Of a DNA stretch of 64,000 bases, positions 24,256-32,772 are shown one piece after another. The notes below the pieces were generated by a model. It saw only the letters and a list, made by a program, of their open reading frames with translations, was not told the origin of the DNA and searched no databases. Source of the DNA: Flavobacteriales bacterium (GTDB lineage Bacteria; Bacteroidota; Bacteroidia; Flavobacteriales_F; PHOS-HE28); assembly GCA_016716605.1 (NCBI GenBank), contig JADJWA010000001.1:2046001-2110000 (forward strand), in the 5' to 3' direction. Made by a program: the position numbers and the translations under genes. The number at the start of each line of letters is the position of its first letter. The stretch's first letter is position 1.

Positions 24256-25167
24256 ATGGCACCGAAACGCGTCCTCGTCATCCACTATAGCCAGACGGGC
24301 CAGCTCACGGAGCTCCTGAAACGGATCACCGAGCCGCTTGTGGAGGCGGGCATGCAAGTGGATCATCTGCCGATCGAGCCCTTGGTGCCTTTCCCATTCC
24401 CATGGTCGCGCGTGGCCTTCTTCAACACCTTCCCTGAATCCACTGGCCGGGAGCCCATGCCCTTGCGTCCGTTCGCGGTGGCGCCCGATGCACAATACGA
24501 ACTGATCATCCTGGGCTACACCATCTGGTACCTGAATCCGTCCATCCCGATCACGTCCTTCCTGCTGCATCCGCAGGCGCGCGAGATCATGCAGGGCAGG
24601 CCTGTGCTCACGGTGATCGGGTCGCGGAACATGTGGGTGATGGCGCAGGAGTACGTGCGTGAGCGCGTCGCCGCGCTCGGGGGAGCATTGGTGGGCAACA
24701 TCGCGGTGGTTGACCGCAGCGGAAACCTCACAAGCGTGATCACCATCATCCGGTGGATGTTCTGGGGCCGCAAGGATCCCTTCCTCGTGTTCCCTCACGC
24801 CGGCATCCGCGCTGCCGACATCGAAGGAGCATCGCGCTTCGGGGTGCCCATTGCCGAGCATCTCAAGCGCGGTTCACTGGTGGGACTCAACGAGGGGTTG
24901 CTGCGGATGGGATCGGCACGGATCAAGCCCACCTTGCTGGTGCTCGAGCGCAGGGCCACCTTCGTCTTCGGGAAATGGCGCCGGTTCATCCTGGCGCGCG
25001 CCCGTACCGACCCCCGGAGCCGAATCCGTCGGGTGAAGTTCTTCTCCATCGCATTGCCCGTGCTCATCTTCCTGGTGGCCCCATTGAGCGCGCTTTCCGT
25101 GAGGATCCTTGGGGCACTGAAAGGCCGCGCCTTGCGCCAGGAGATCGACCGGCTGCTGCGCTACTGA
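24256..25167 (+). CDS. darA: DarA-like dialkylresorcinol biosynthesis protein (flavodoxin-like fold)
   Basis: 303 aa. The N-terminus VLVIHYSQTGQL is a flavodoxin-like FMN-binding start. FPFPWSRVAFFNTFPES, LIILGYTIWYLNPSIPITSF, GSRNMWVMAQE and SVITIIRWMFWGRKD form the pattern I recall for Bacteroidota DarA proteins. A C-terminal hydrophobic segment (FFSIALPVLIFLVAPLSAL) suggests membrane association. In dialkylresorcinol pathways DarB makes a cyclohexanedione-type product and DarA is thought to aromatise it, which suits a flavin-type fold. It is directly upstream of darB. The name is from pattern memory and was not searched. Confidence 0.85.
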   Translation: MAPKRVLVIHYSQTGQLTELLKRITEPLVEAGMQVDHLPIEPLVPFPFPWSRVAFFNTFPESTGREPMPLRPFAVAPDAQYELIILGYTIWYLNPSIPITSFLLHPQAREIMQGRPVLTVIGSRNMWVMAQEYVRERVAALGGALVGNIAVVDRSGNLTSVITIIRWMFWGRKDPFLVFPHAGIRAADIEGASRFGVPIAEHLKRGSLVGLNEGLLRMGSARIKPTLLVLERRATFVFGKWRRFILARARTDPRSRIRRVKFFSIALPVLIFLVAPLSALSVRILGALKGRALRQEIDRLLRY

Positions 25168-25211
25168 TTCCAGCGACTTGCACAGCGCACGCGCCTCCGC
25201 AGGCCCCGCGC

Positions 25212-25219
25212 TACTTTTG
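25212..25219 (+). promoter_or_regulatory. -7 promoter element upstream of darB
   Basis: TACTTTTG (25212-25219) matches TAnnTTTG and lies 34 nt before the TTG start of darB, in the 86-nt gap after darA. No convincing -33 TTG sits at the usual 17-20 nt spacing, so this is a weak to moderate internal promoter. Confidence 0.45.
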
Positions 25220-25253
25220 CCGCTTTCCAGCACCGAACCAGTATCCAGTCGCC

Positions 25254-26384
25254 TTGTCTGAAGCTTACATCACACGCGTCTCGGGCTATCTGCCCAATGA
25301 TCCTGTCGGGAATGACGAGATGGCCGAATTCCTCGGGATGATCGACGGGAAGCCATCGAGGGCCCGATCCATCGTATTGCGGAACAATGGCATCCTGCAG
25401 CGGCACTACGCGCTCGATCGCCAGGGCCGCATCACGCACACCAATGCACAGCTCGTGGCGCACGCGGTGAAGGGCCTTGCTGGCGATGGCATCGACCTTC
25501 GTGTGATCCAGGTGCTCGCATGCGGCACCTCTTCACCCGATCAGTTCCTGCCATCGCACGCCAGCCAGGTGCACGGAGAGCTGGGCCATGCCATGGAAGT
25601 GGTATCGCCCAGCGGCGCCTGCTGCTCGGGCATGCACGCCTTGAAGTACGCGTGGATGAGCGTGGCTAGCGGCAATTCGGCCAATGCCATAGCGGCGGGT
25701 AGCGAGCTCGTAGGGCCGATGATGCGCGCCTCCAATTTCGAGCGCGAGACCGAGCGCTACCGTCAACTGGAAGCCGACCCCATCATCGGCTTTGAGAAGG
25801 AATTCCTTCGGTGGATGCTCTCCGATGGAGCTGCCGCCGTGCTGGTGGAAAATGCTCCGCGCGGGCCGTTGAGCCTGAAGGTGGAGTGGATCCGGTCGCG
25901 ATCCTTCGCCCACGAGCTCGAGGTCTGCATGTATTCAGGTGGCGATAAGGATGAGCAAGGGGCATTCTTGGGCTGGAAGCATTTCGCACCCGAGGAGCTG
26001 GCTGGCCGATCGGTCTTCAGCATGAAACAGGATGTGAAGCTCCTGGGCCGGCACATCATTGAATTGGGTGCGCGCTATTTGAAAGGAGTGCTGGAGGAGC
26101 AGGAACTGGCTGCAACGGATGTGGACCACTTCCTTCCTCACATCAGTTCCATGTTCTTCCGCGACAAGCTTCAGCAGTGCTTGGCCGAGCAGGGCATTCA
26201 TTTGCCGCAGGAGCGCTGGTTCCTCAACCTCACCGAGGTGGGCAACGTGGGCGCGGCATCGGCCTTCCTCATGCTGGATGGCCTGCTGCGTTCGGGCAAG
26301 GTGCGCAAGGGCCAGCGTATCCTGCTGGTGGTGCCCGAGAGCGCGCGCTTCTCGTATGCAGCTGCGCTGTTCACGGCGGTGTGA
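25254..26384 (+). CDS. darB: DarB-like ketosynthase (KAS III type), dialkylresorcinol condensing enzyme
   Basis: 376 aa from a TTG start, giving MSEAYITRVSGYLPNDPVG, the family N-terminus. The KAS III triad is visible: the Cys in SPSGACCSGMHAL (~124), the His in LPHISSMFF and the Asn in TEVGNVGAAS. DarB joins a beta-ketoacyl and an acyl thioester by two condensations to form the ring of dialkylresorcinols, which esterify aryl polyenes in flexirubins. It is in line with darA and the following six genes. No upstream in-frame ATG gives a sensible N-terminus, which decides for TTG. Confidence 0.88.
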   Translation: MSEAYITRVSGYLPNDPVGNDEMAEFLGMIDGKPSRARSIVLRNNGILQRHYALDRQGRITHTNAQLVAHAVKGLAGDGIDLRVIQVLACGTSSPDQFLPSHASQVHGELGHAMEVVSPSGACCSGMHALKYAWMSVASGNSANAIAAGSELVGPMMRASNFERETERYRQLEADPIIGFEKEFLRWMLSDGAAAVLVENAPRGPLSLKVEWIRSRSFAHELEVCMYSGGDKDEQGAFLGWKHFAPEELAGRSVFSMKQDVKLLGRHIIELGARYLKGVLEEQELAATDVDHFLPHISSMFFRDKLQQCLAEQGIHLPQERWFLNLTEVGNVGAASAFLMLDGLLRSGKVRKGQRILLVVPESARFSYAAALFTAV

Positions 26385-26456
26385 TCCGCCGCGACGCGAG
26401 GCCCCGCGTACCTTCGCCAGCACTGCGCCGCATCCATCGGCACAAACCGCGATTGC

Positions 26457-26858
26457 ATGAAGAAAGAGGAGGTGCCCCAGGACGATGCCAACCTGCTGGA
26501 GGGCAAATTCAAGGTGGTGAAGTATGCCGTGAATGAGAACGGCGAGTACGAGAAGGTGCCGAGCGTGGGCTGGGAGCCTGAGAATGTCGCCCTCGGGCAG
26601 GCCTGGGAAGTGGTGAACGAGCGCGTGGAAGAGGCCCGGCAGCAAGTGCTTCGCGGCGCAGCTTCACCGCTGGCCTACCACATGGAGAAGAACATGATGG
26701 ATGCAGCCCTGCTCGCCAAGCACATGGGCATCCCGGCACGCAGGGTGAAGCACCATTTGGAGCCCGAAGGCTTCAGTGCCCTGGACCAATCGACCCTGGA
26801 GAAATATGCGGAAGCCCTGCTGTTGAGCGTGGCCGAATTGAAACAGGTGCCGCGATGA
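26457..26858 (+). CDS. Small conserved protein of the dialkylresorcinol operon, HTH-like C-terminus
   Basis: 133 aa. I do not know a characterised relative. The N-terminal third is charged (EGKFKVVKYAVNENGEYEKV, then GWEPENVALGQAWEVVNERV). The C-terminal ~50 residues, ALLAKHMGIPARRVKHHLEP followed by LDQSTLEKYAEALLLSVAEL, have the helix spacing of an XRE-like helix-turn-helix (LAKHMGIPARRVKHHL as helices 2-3, then LEKYAEALLLSVAELK). That would make it a small DNA-binding or docking protein, but this is inference. Its stop overlaps the next start as ATGA. A TACCTTCG box at 26409-26416 lies 40 nt upstream. Confidence 0.75.
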   Translation: MKKEEVPQDDANLLEGKFKVVKYAVNENGEYEKVPSVGWEPENVALGQAWEVVNERVEEARQQVLRGAASPLAYHMEKNMMDAALLAKHMGIPARRVKHHLEPEGFSALDQSTLEKYAEALLLSVAELKQVPR

Positions 26859-27871
26859 GCAAGGACCTCATCATTCCCTTCGAGCATCAGCAGAGCGCGC
26901 ATTGCGAGACCGGCGTGATCAGCAACCTGATGCGCTTCCATGGGCTGCGCGTCTCTGAGCCGATGGCCTTCGGCATTGGATCAGGGCTCTTCTACAGCCA
27001 CATGCCCTTCATCAAGATGAACGGCATCCCCGTCACCAGCTACCGGATCCTGCCCGGCCACATCTTCAAGAGATTCTCGCGCAGCGTGGGCGTGGAGATG
27101 CGGAGGATGCGCTTCCGCGATCCGGCCACGGCGATGGATGCCCTGGACCGCGTGCTCGACCAAGGGCTCCCGGTGGGCATGCTCACCAGCGTCTTCTACC
27201 TGCCTTACCTCCCCAAGGCCTTCCGCTTCCATTTCAATGCGCACAACATCGTGGTCTTCGGCCGTGAGGGCGATGAGTACCTGGTGAGCGACCCGGTGAT
27301 GGACGCCACCACGCGCATCCATCGGAATGCGCTGGTGCGCGCGCGCTTCGCCAAGGGCATGCCCAATACCAGTGGTCGCATGTACTACCCGGTGCGCGTG
27401 CCCACCGATGCCGACCTGCGCACCGCTGCCGCCAAGGGATTACGGCGCACCGCTCGCGATATGGTGAACACGCCCCTGCCCATGTTCGGCGCGAAGGGCA
27501 TTCCCTACCTCGCCGGTAAGCTGCGCAACTACGAGCGGCGCCTGGGCGAGCGCGATGCGCGCCTCGCACTGGGCAACCTCATCCGCATGCAGGAGGAGAT
27601 CGGCACCGGCGGTGCAGGATTCCGGTTCATGTTCGCGGCATTCCTGCAGGAGGCGGCTACGCTGCTCAATCGGCCCTCGCTCCGCGAACATGCGCAAGCC
27701 ATGACGCGCATCGGCGATCATTGGCGCGAGTTCGCCTTTGAGGCCGGCCGCCTCTGCAAGGGCCGCGCAGAAGCGGGCAGCACCTACGATACGCTGGCCG
27801 ATAGGCTCGTGGAGCTCGGCAAGATGGAGACCGCGCTGTTCCGTGAACTGGCCCGCTCCGGCAAGGCATGA
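26855..27871 (+). CDS. BtrH N-terminal domain / DUF4872 acyltransferase-like protein
   Basis: 338 aa. The N-terminal ~145 residues match the BtrH pattern: HQQSAHCETGVISNLMRFHG with a candidate nucleophile Cys, GIGSGLFYSHMPF, and HFNAHNIVVFGREGDEYLVS with a conserved His. This is a papain-like fold used in butirosin biosynthesis to transfer an acyl group from an acyl carrier protein to an amine. The C-terminal half is the DUF4872-like helical domain. In a flexirubin-type operon it could transfer or ester-link an acyl chain; this role is inferred. It overlaps both neighbours by 4 nt (ATGA), which indicates translational coupling. Confidence 0.85.
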   Translation: MSKDLIIPFEHQQSAHCETGVISNLMRFHGLRVSEPMAFGIGSGLFYSHMPFIKMNGIPVTSYRILPGHIFKRFSRSVGVEMRRMRFRDPATAMDALDRVLDQGLPVGMLTSVFYLPYLPKAFRFHFNAHNIVVFGREGDEYLVSDPVMDATTRIHRNALVRARFAKGMPNTSGRMYYPVRVPTDADLRTAAAKGLRRTARDMVNTPLPMFGAKGIPYLAGKLRNYERRLGERDARLALGNLIRMQEEIGTGGAGFRFMFAAFLQEAATLLNRPSLREHAQAMTRIGDHWREFAFEAGRLCKGRAEAGSTYDTLADRLVELGKMETALFRELARSGKA

Positions 27872-28608
27872 GCGATCCGATCATCCGCGTCGAAGGTTTG
27901 GTGAAGCGCTACCGGAAGAGCGCGGAGCCTGCGTTGAATGGCGTTGACCTGCGTGTAGGCGCTGGTGAGTTCCTTGGCATGCTCGGTCCGAATGGGGCGG
28001 GCAAGACCACGCTCATCTCGATCCTCACCGGTGTGATGCGCGCCACGGCAGGCAGCGTTGCGATCAACGGCATGGACCTCTTCACCGAACCTGGGCGGGT
28101 GCACCGGATCATCGGACTGGTGCCGCAGGAACCCGCACTGTACGAGTCGCTCAGCGCTTGGGAGAACCTGGCCTTCTTCGGTGCGCTGCAAGGATTGGAT
28201 GGACGAGCGGTGCGGGAGCGCGGAGCCGAATTGCTCGAACGCGCGGGGCTGAGCGCACGCGCGCATGATCAAGTCAAGGAATGGTCGGGCGGCATGAAGC
28301 GCCGCTTGAACCTGATGGTGGCGCTGCTGCATCAACCGTCAATCCTCTTCCTCGATGAACCGACCGTGGGCATCGATGTGCAGTCGCGATCAGCAATATG
28401 GGGCCTATTGCAGGAGATCCATGCGGCGGGCACCACCATCGTGTACACCTCGCACCACCTCGAAGAAGCCGAGCGGCTCTGCACGCGCGTGGTGATCATG
28501 GACCACGGTCGCTTCGTGGGCGAGGTGGCCGATCCGCGCGCCCTCACTGGTCACGAACGATTGGAGGAGGCCTTCCTCCGCATCACGGGCAAAGCCCTTC
28601 GCGATTGA
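27868..28608 (+). CDS. ABC transporter ATP-binding protein
   Basis: 246 aa with all ABC motifs: Walker A GPNGAGKTTL, Q-loop LVPQEPALYESLS, signature WSGGMKRRLNL, Walker B ILFLDEPTVGIDVQ and the switch His in VYTSHHLEEAERL. It is of the drug/lipid-exporter (CcmA/NatA) type. It starts within the stop of the BtrH-like gene and is followed after 3 nt by its permease. The pair probably moves a lipid-linked product of the operon across the inner membrane. Confidence 0.93.
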   Translation: MSDPIIRVEGLVKRYRKSAEPALNGVDLRVGAGEFLGMLGPNGAGKTTLISILTGVMRATAGSVAINGMDLFTEPGRVHRIIGLVPQEPALYESLSAWENLAFFGALQGLDGRAVRERGAELLERAGLSARAHDQVKEWSGGMKRRLNLMVALLHQPSILFLDEPTVGIDVQSRSAIWGLLQEIHAAGTTIVYTSHHLEEAERLCTRVVIMDHGRFVGEVADPRALTGHERLEEAFLRITGKALRD

Positions 28609-28611
28609 TCG

Positions 28612-29898
28612 ATGCTGCTGAGGCTGCGCGCGCATATCACCAAGGAGCTGCTGCTCTTGCTGCGCGACCGCGCCGGCCTTGCGCTGCTCTTCCTGATGCC
28701 CGTGGCACTGGTGATGATCATGGCGGTGGTGCAGGATGCGCCGTTCCGTGATTTCAGCGAGCACCGCATCAGGGTGCTGCTGCTCGATCAGGACGGAGGC
28801 CCTGTTGGGAAGCGGTTGCGCGATCGCCTCGACTCTTCATCTTTCATCGTGACCGATGCCCGCGGCCTTACCGGCGGCGCATTCCACGATGCCGTACGAC
28901 GCGGCGATCAGCAGGTGGGCATCATTGTGCCGCGCGATGCCTCCGCTGCGCTGGAATCCCGGTCCACGTCAGCGATCATGGAGCTCTTCCCGGTGGCACC
29001 CCTCGATTCGCTGCCGGAGCGGAGTCCTGCAGACAGCACAGCCATCACACTGCTCATCGATCCCACGGTGAAGCACGCTTTCCGCCAGCTGGTTCAGGCG
29101 TCGGTGAGCGCGATCATCACCGAACTGAGTGCGGAGCGTTTGCTGGATGAGATGCGGAACAGCCTTGAATCGGCGACAGGGAATCCCTTGCCCCGCATCG
29201 CCATGGGTGATCCGTTCATCAGGATCCGGCAAGAGATCGCGGCTGGCGAATTGATCGGCGTCGGCGTGGCGCAGGATTCCACGCAGCACAATGTCCCTGC
29301 GTGGACGGTCTTCGCGATGTTCTTCACGGTGGTGCTGCTCGGCGGCAACCTGGTGAAGGAGCGCCAATCGGGATGCATGGTGCGCTTGCTCACCATGCCG
29401 GGCGCCACCGCTGAACGGATCGCGAGCCGGATCATGGCCTACCTGCTGGTCTGCCTGATGCAAGCCGTCCTCTTGGGCATCGTCGGACGATGGGTGCTCC
29501 CCTTGCTCGGGCTCCCACAGCTGTGGATCGAAGGCCCGGGAATGCTGGCGCTGCTCCTGATGATATCGGGCGTGGTTGCGCTTGCGGCCACCTCATTCGG
29601 TGTGCTGGTGGGCGCGCTCAGCCGTTCACAGCAGCAGAGCGCGGTGCTCGGTTCCACCTGCGTGGTGATCCTCTCAGCCATCGGCGGCATCTGGGTGCCC
29701 TTGTACATCATGCCAGCCGGGATGCAGGTGGTTGGCCGGTTGTCGCCTTTGCACTGGGGCATGGAAGCATACAACGCCGTGCTGCTGCGCGGGGGCGGCA
29801 TCGGCGATCTGCTGCCGTTGTTCCTGCCCTTGGTGCTCTTCGGAGCCGCGTGCATCGGGTTGGCCATTATCTCTGAACGGATAGCTTCATCGCGATGA
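28612..29898 (+). CDS. ABC-2 type permease with large periplasmic loop
   Basis: 428 aa. One N-terminal helix (AGLALLFLMPVALVMIMAVV) is followed by a ~200-residue periplasmic domain and then five helices (WTVFAMFFTVVLLGGNLV through PLFLPLVLFGAACIGLAI). This is the ABC2_membrane_3 layout (YhhJ/LinE type). It pairs with the preceding ATPase. The stop overlaps the next ketosynthase start as ATGA. It likely exports a hydrophobic compound; export of the pigment or its precursors is inferred from context. Confidence 0.9.
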   Translation: MLLRLRAHITKELLLLLRDRAGLALLFLMPVALVMIMAVVQDAPFRDFSEHRIRVLLLDQDGGPVGKRLRDRLDSSSFIVTDARGLTGGAFHDAVRRGDQQVGIIVPRDASAALESRSTSAIMELFPVAPLDSLPERSPADSTAITLLIDPTVKHAFRQLVQASVSAIITELSAERLLDEMRNSLESATGNPLPRIAMGDPFIRIRQEIAAGELIGVGVAQDSTQHNVPAWTVFAMFFTVVLLGGNLVKERQSGCMVRLLTMPGATAERIASRIMAYLLVCLMQAVLLGIVGRWVLPLLGLPQLWIEGPGMLALLLMISGVVALAATSFGVLVGALSRSQQQSAVLGSTCVVILSAIGGIWVPLYIMPAGMQVVGRLSPLHWGMEAYNAVLLRGGGIGDLLPLFLPLVLFGAACIGLAIISERIASSR

Positions 29899-31103
29899 GC
29901 CAGGATCGGGTCTGCATCACGGGCATGGGCATCGTATCCGCGATCGGGCTCGATGCGCCCAGCAATCTGCGCGCGCTGTTGGAAGAGCGTTCAGGCATCG
30001 GTCCTATCACGCGCCTGAATACACGTTTCCGCGGCGAGCTGCCAGCCGGTGAGGTCCAGTTGACTGATGATGCATTGGGTGAACTGGCTGCGCCATCGTC
30101 CATGCGCGGCTGGACCCGGACCGCGCTACTCGGCCTTGCCGCCATCAAGGAGGCGATACAGCAGTCAGGCATCGAGCATCGGTCTCCGCACGTTGGACTG
30201 ATCTCCGCCACAACCGCCGGCGGCATCGACAAGAGCGAGCTGATCTACACGCGCTTCTTCGAGGAGGACCCGCCCGAGGAGGTGCGCCAATACATCGGCA
30301 CGCATGACCCCGGCGAGCATGCCGAGCGGATCGCGCGCGAATTGGGCATGAGTGGCATGGTCACCACTATCAGCACGGCCTGCTCCTCGTCGGCGAATGC
30401 CATGATCTTCGGGACCCGGCTCATTCGCGCGGGCCTGTTGGATGCGGCCATCGTCGGCGGCGCCGATGCCTTGTGCCGTTTCACCGTCAACGGCTTCAAT
30501 AGCCTCATGATCCTGGATCGCGAGCCCTGCCGGCCATTCGATCGGAGGCGCGCGGGGCTCAACCTGGGTGAGGCGGGCGCCTATCTCGTGATTGAGCGTG
30601 ACGACCTCGCTCGGGCTCGGGCCGCGCGACCCTTGGCCATCGTCTCAGGCTTCGCGAACACGAACGAGGCCTTTCATGCCACAGCTTCTTCACCGGATGG
30701 CGAGGGTGCGCTCCTCGCCATGACCCGGGCCATCCATAAGGCCGGGCTCACGGCCCCGGACATTGATCACGTGAACGTGCACGGGACCGGGACGCACAAC
30801 AACGATTCTTCGGAAGGGAAGGCCTTGGTGCGTCTCTTCGGTGATGCGGTTCCGCCCTTCACCAGCACCAAATCCTTCACCGGGCATACGCTTGGGGCCG
30901 CTGGCGCCGTGGAGGCGATTTACAGCGTGCTCGCACTGATGGAAGGAACGCATTTCGCCACGCTGCGTTTCGGTGAGCCGCTTGAAGAGGCCCCGATCGT
31001 CCCGGTTCTTCGCTCGACCACCGGCCATCGCATCAGGCACGTGCTCTCGAATTCCTTCGGCTTCGGCGGCAACAACACGGCATTGGTACTCTCCGCTCCA
31101 TGA
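29895..31103 (+). CDS. Beta-ketoacyl-ACP synthase, KAS I/II family (catalytically complete)
   Basis: 402 aa, full length. The active-site Cys is in ISTACSSSANAM (~163). The two His are in NVHGTGTHNND (~296) and KSFTGHTLGAAGA (~330), giving the Cys-His-His triad of decarboxylative condensing enzymes. The C-terminus NSFGFGGNNTALV is typical. It extends acyl or polyene chains with malonyl-ACP. It is paired through an ATGA overlap with a shorter ketosynthase-like partner lacking the Cys, the arrangement of KS/chain-length-factor heterodimers in aryl-polyene and type II polyketide systems. Confidence 0.92.
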   Translation: MSQDRVCITGMGIVSAIGLDAPSNLRALLEERSGIGPITRLNTRFRGELPAGEVQLTDDALGELAAPSSMRGWTRTALLGLAAIKEAIQQSGIEHRSPHVGLISATTAGGIDKSELIYTRFFEEDPPEEVRQYIGTHDPGEHAERIARELGMSGMVTTISTACSSSANAMIFGTRLIRAGLLDAAIVGGADALCRFTVNGFNSLMILDREPCRPFDRRRAGLNLGEAGAYLVIERDDLARARAARPLAIVSGFANTNEAFHATASSPDGEGALLAMTRAIHKAGLTAPDIDHVNVHGTGTHNNDSSEGKALVRLFGDAVPPFTSTKSFTGHTLGAAGAVEAIYSVLALMEGTHFATLRFGEPLEEAPIVPVLRSTTGHRIRHVLSNSFGFGGNNTALVLSAP

Positions 31104-32158
31104 AATCGCCTGTGTACATCACCGGAGCAAGCATGATCGGCCCGCAGCCCGGTTTCGATCGTGACGGTTTAGAGCGCGTGGTGCGCTACGACGCGCATCC
31201 GCTCAAGTCCATCGAGCCTGACCTGAAGCGTTACATCGATCCCATGCGCGGACGCCGCATGGCCAAGGTGGCCCGCATCGGCATTGGCTGCGGCTTGAAC
31301 GCGCTGGAGCGCGCCGGCGTGCAGGTGCCGGAGGCCATCATCGTGGGAACCGGACTTGGCTGCATGGAGAGCACTGAGCGATTCTTCGGATCCATGATCC
31401 AGCAGGACGAGATGCTGCCGAACCCCACGGCCTTCATCCAGAGCACGCATAACAACGTTGCGGGGCAGCTGGCGTTGGCCGTGAAATGCACCGGTGCCAA
31501 TTTCACCTACCTGCACCGCGGACTCTCGTTCACCAGCGCGCTGCTCGACGGTCTGGTGCAAGTGGGCCTGGAGGGCGCGCGCCACGTTCTGGTGGGCGGC
31601 GCCGAGGTGATCACCGAGGATTACTTCATCACGCAGCGCCATTCCGGAATCTGGAAGCAGGGCAGCGTGACGAACCTCGAAGTGCTCGGCAGCGCGGACC
31701 GTGGAGCGCTCTGCGGCGAAGGCGCTGCCTTCTTCGTGCTCGATGCAGGGCCTAGGGGCGAGCGGCCGGTGCGCGTGGCCGATGCGGATATCGCTTATCG
31801 CGGCGGCGCTGAAGGGATGGTGGCTCGGATCGAGGAGTTCCTGCAACGCAACGCATTGCAAGCAGCGGATATCGACCTGCTGATGATCGGGCGCGGAGGC
31901 GATGCCGAGTTGGATCAGGCCTATGGACCTGTTGAGGCGCTCTTCCCGGATGCCACCGTGGCGGCCTTCAAGCACTTATGCGGGGAGTTCTACGTGGCCA
32001 ATGCCTTCGGGACCTGGTTGGCTTGGAGCGCGCTCACCACTGGGGCATTGCCTGCGGAAGCTGTGCTGCGCGGCGTTCCGGATCGGCCGTTCCGCACGGC
32101 ACTGCTCTGCGATCACTTCCAGCTGAAGGATCATTCGCTGGTGCTTCTGAGGAGCTGA
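31100..32158 (+). CDS. Ketosynthase-like chain-length-factor homologue (no active-site Cys)
   Basis: 352 aa with a thiolase/KS fold (VYITGASMIG, AIIVGTGLGCMESTE, NPTAFIQSTHNNVAGQLAL). The nucleophile-elbow region reads FTYLHRGLSFTSALLDGL (~134-151), with no Cys where the partner has TACSSS. The HGTGT motif is replaced by MIGRGGDAELDQ. A KHLCGEFYVANAFG segment remains in place of the second His motif. It should therefore be a structural partner or chain-length factor rather than a condensing enzyme. It is the last gene of the operon; a gene on the other strand follows after 49 nt. Confidence 0.87.
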   Translation: MKSPVYITGASMIGPQPGFDRDGLERVVRYDAHPLKSIEPDLKRYIDPMRGRRMAKVARIGIGCGLNALERAGVQVPEAIIVGTGLGCMESTERFFGSMIQQDEMLPNPTAFIQSTHNNVAGQLALAVKCTGANFTYLHRGLSFTSALLDGLVQVGLEGARHVLVGGAEVITEDYFITQRHSGIWKQGSVTNLEVLGSADRGALCGEGAAFFVLDAGPRGERPVRVADADIAYRGGAEGMVARIEEFLQRNALQAADIDLLMIGRGGDAELDQAYGPVEALFPDATVAAFKHLCGEFYVANAFGTWLAWSALTTGALPAEAVLRGVPDRPFRTALLCDHFQLKDHSLVLLRS

Positions 32159-32207
32159 TCTTCAGCGTTGCTCGAGAACCGGAGTCCAGCATTACGACCA
32201 GTGGTGG

Positions 32208-32648
32208 TCACTCTTCCAGTGCCACATACATCTTCTTGATCCGCATCATCGGCCCCGGGCAATGCGTGGTGTGGCAGTTCGCGCAGCTCAGCACCAAGGC
32301 GTTGTAAGCGCGGGCCCGGTCCTTCCGCGCGGCCTTGTACAGCGCGCTCACCTTGGCCTGATAGTCGATACCGAAGGTGGGGAAGGTGATGGGGTCGATG
32401 TGCATGTCCTTGGTGGGCGTTGCCGTGAGCAGCTTCGTGATGGCAGCAGGGTAGGAGGGCAGTTTCTTGTCGCCGCGCGCGAGGCCGGCCTTCACGCTAT
32501 CGGCATGTGCGGCCATGGTGCGCATCAGCAACGCCAACTCGCTGGGCGGCGTGAGATCCTGATCGCCGCTGACGACGTCCTTTTGGGCGTTCCGGGCCCC
32601 GCAGGCTACAATGGCGATCACGGACAAGGCGATGAGTGCGTTGCGCAT
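32208..32648 (-). CDS. Cytochrome c'-like lipoprotein (C-terminal CxxCH)
   Basis: 146 aa. The N-terminus ALIALSVIAIVACGARN is a lipoprotein signal with lipobox Cys. A mostly helical body is followed near the C-terminus by a single haem-c motif, CANCH, within LVLSCANCHTTHCPGP. A CxxCH close to the C-terminus of a ~130-residue helical protein is the layout of cytochrome c'-type proteins. It would be a membrane-tethered periplasmic haem protein; the electron or gas ligand is unknown. It is a single gene, opposite in direction to the preceding operon. Confidence 0.82.
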   Translation of the reverse strand: MRNALIALSVIAIVACGARNAQKDVVSGDQDLTPPSELALLMRTMAAHADSVKAGLARGDKKLPSYPAAITKLLTATPTKDMHIDPITFPTFGIDYQAKVSALYKAARKDRARAYNALVLSCANCHTTHCPGPMMRIKKMYVALEE

Positions 32649-32772
32649 GGGTTTGGTGCTGATTCGCTAGAGCGGCAAAGAAAGCCCGCTCGGCGGCATG
32701 GGTCGATGATAGGCCGCAGGTGCCGTTCCGTCAGGCCGCTGCTCCGGGCGCAATGCTTGCCACCTTCGCCGC

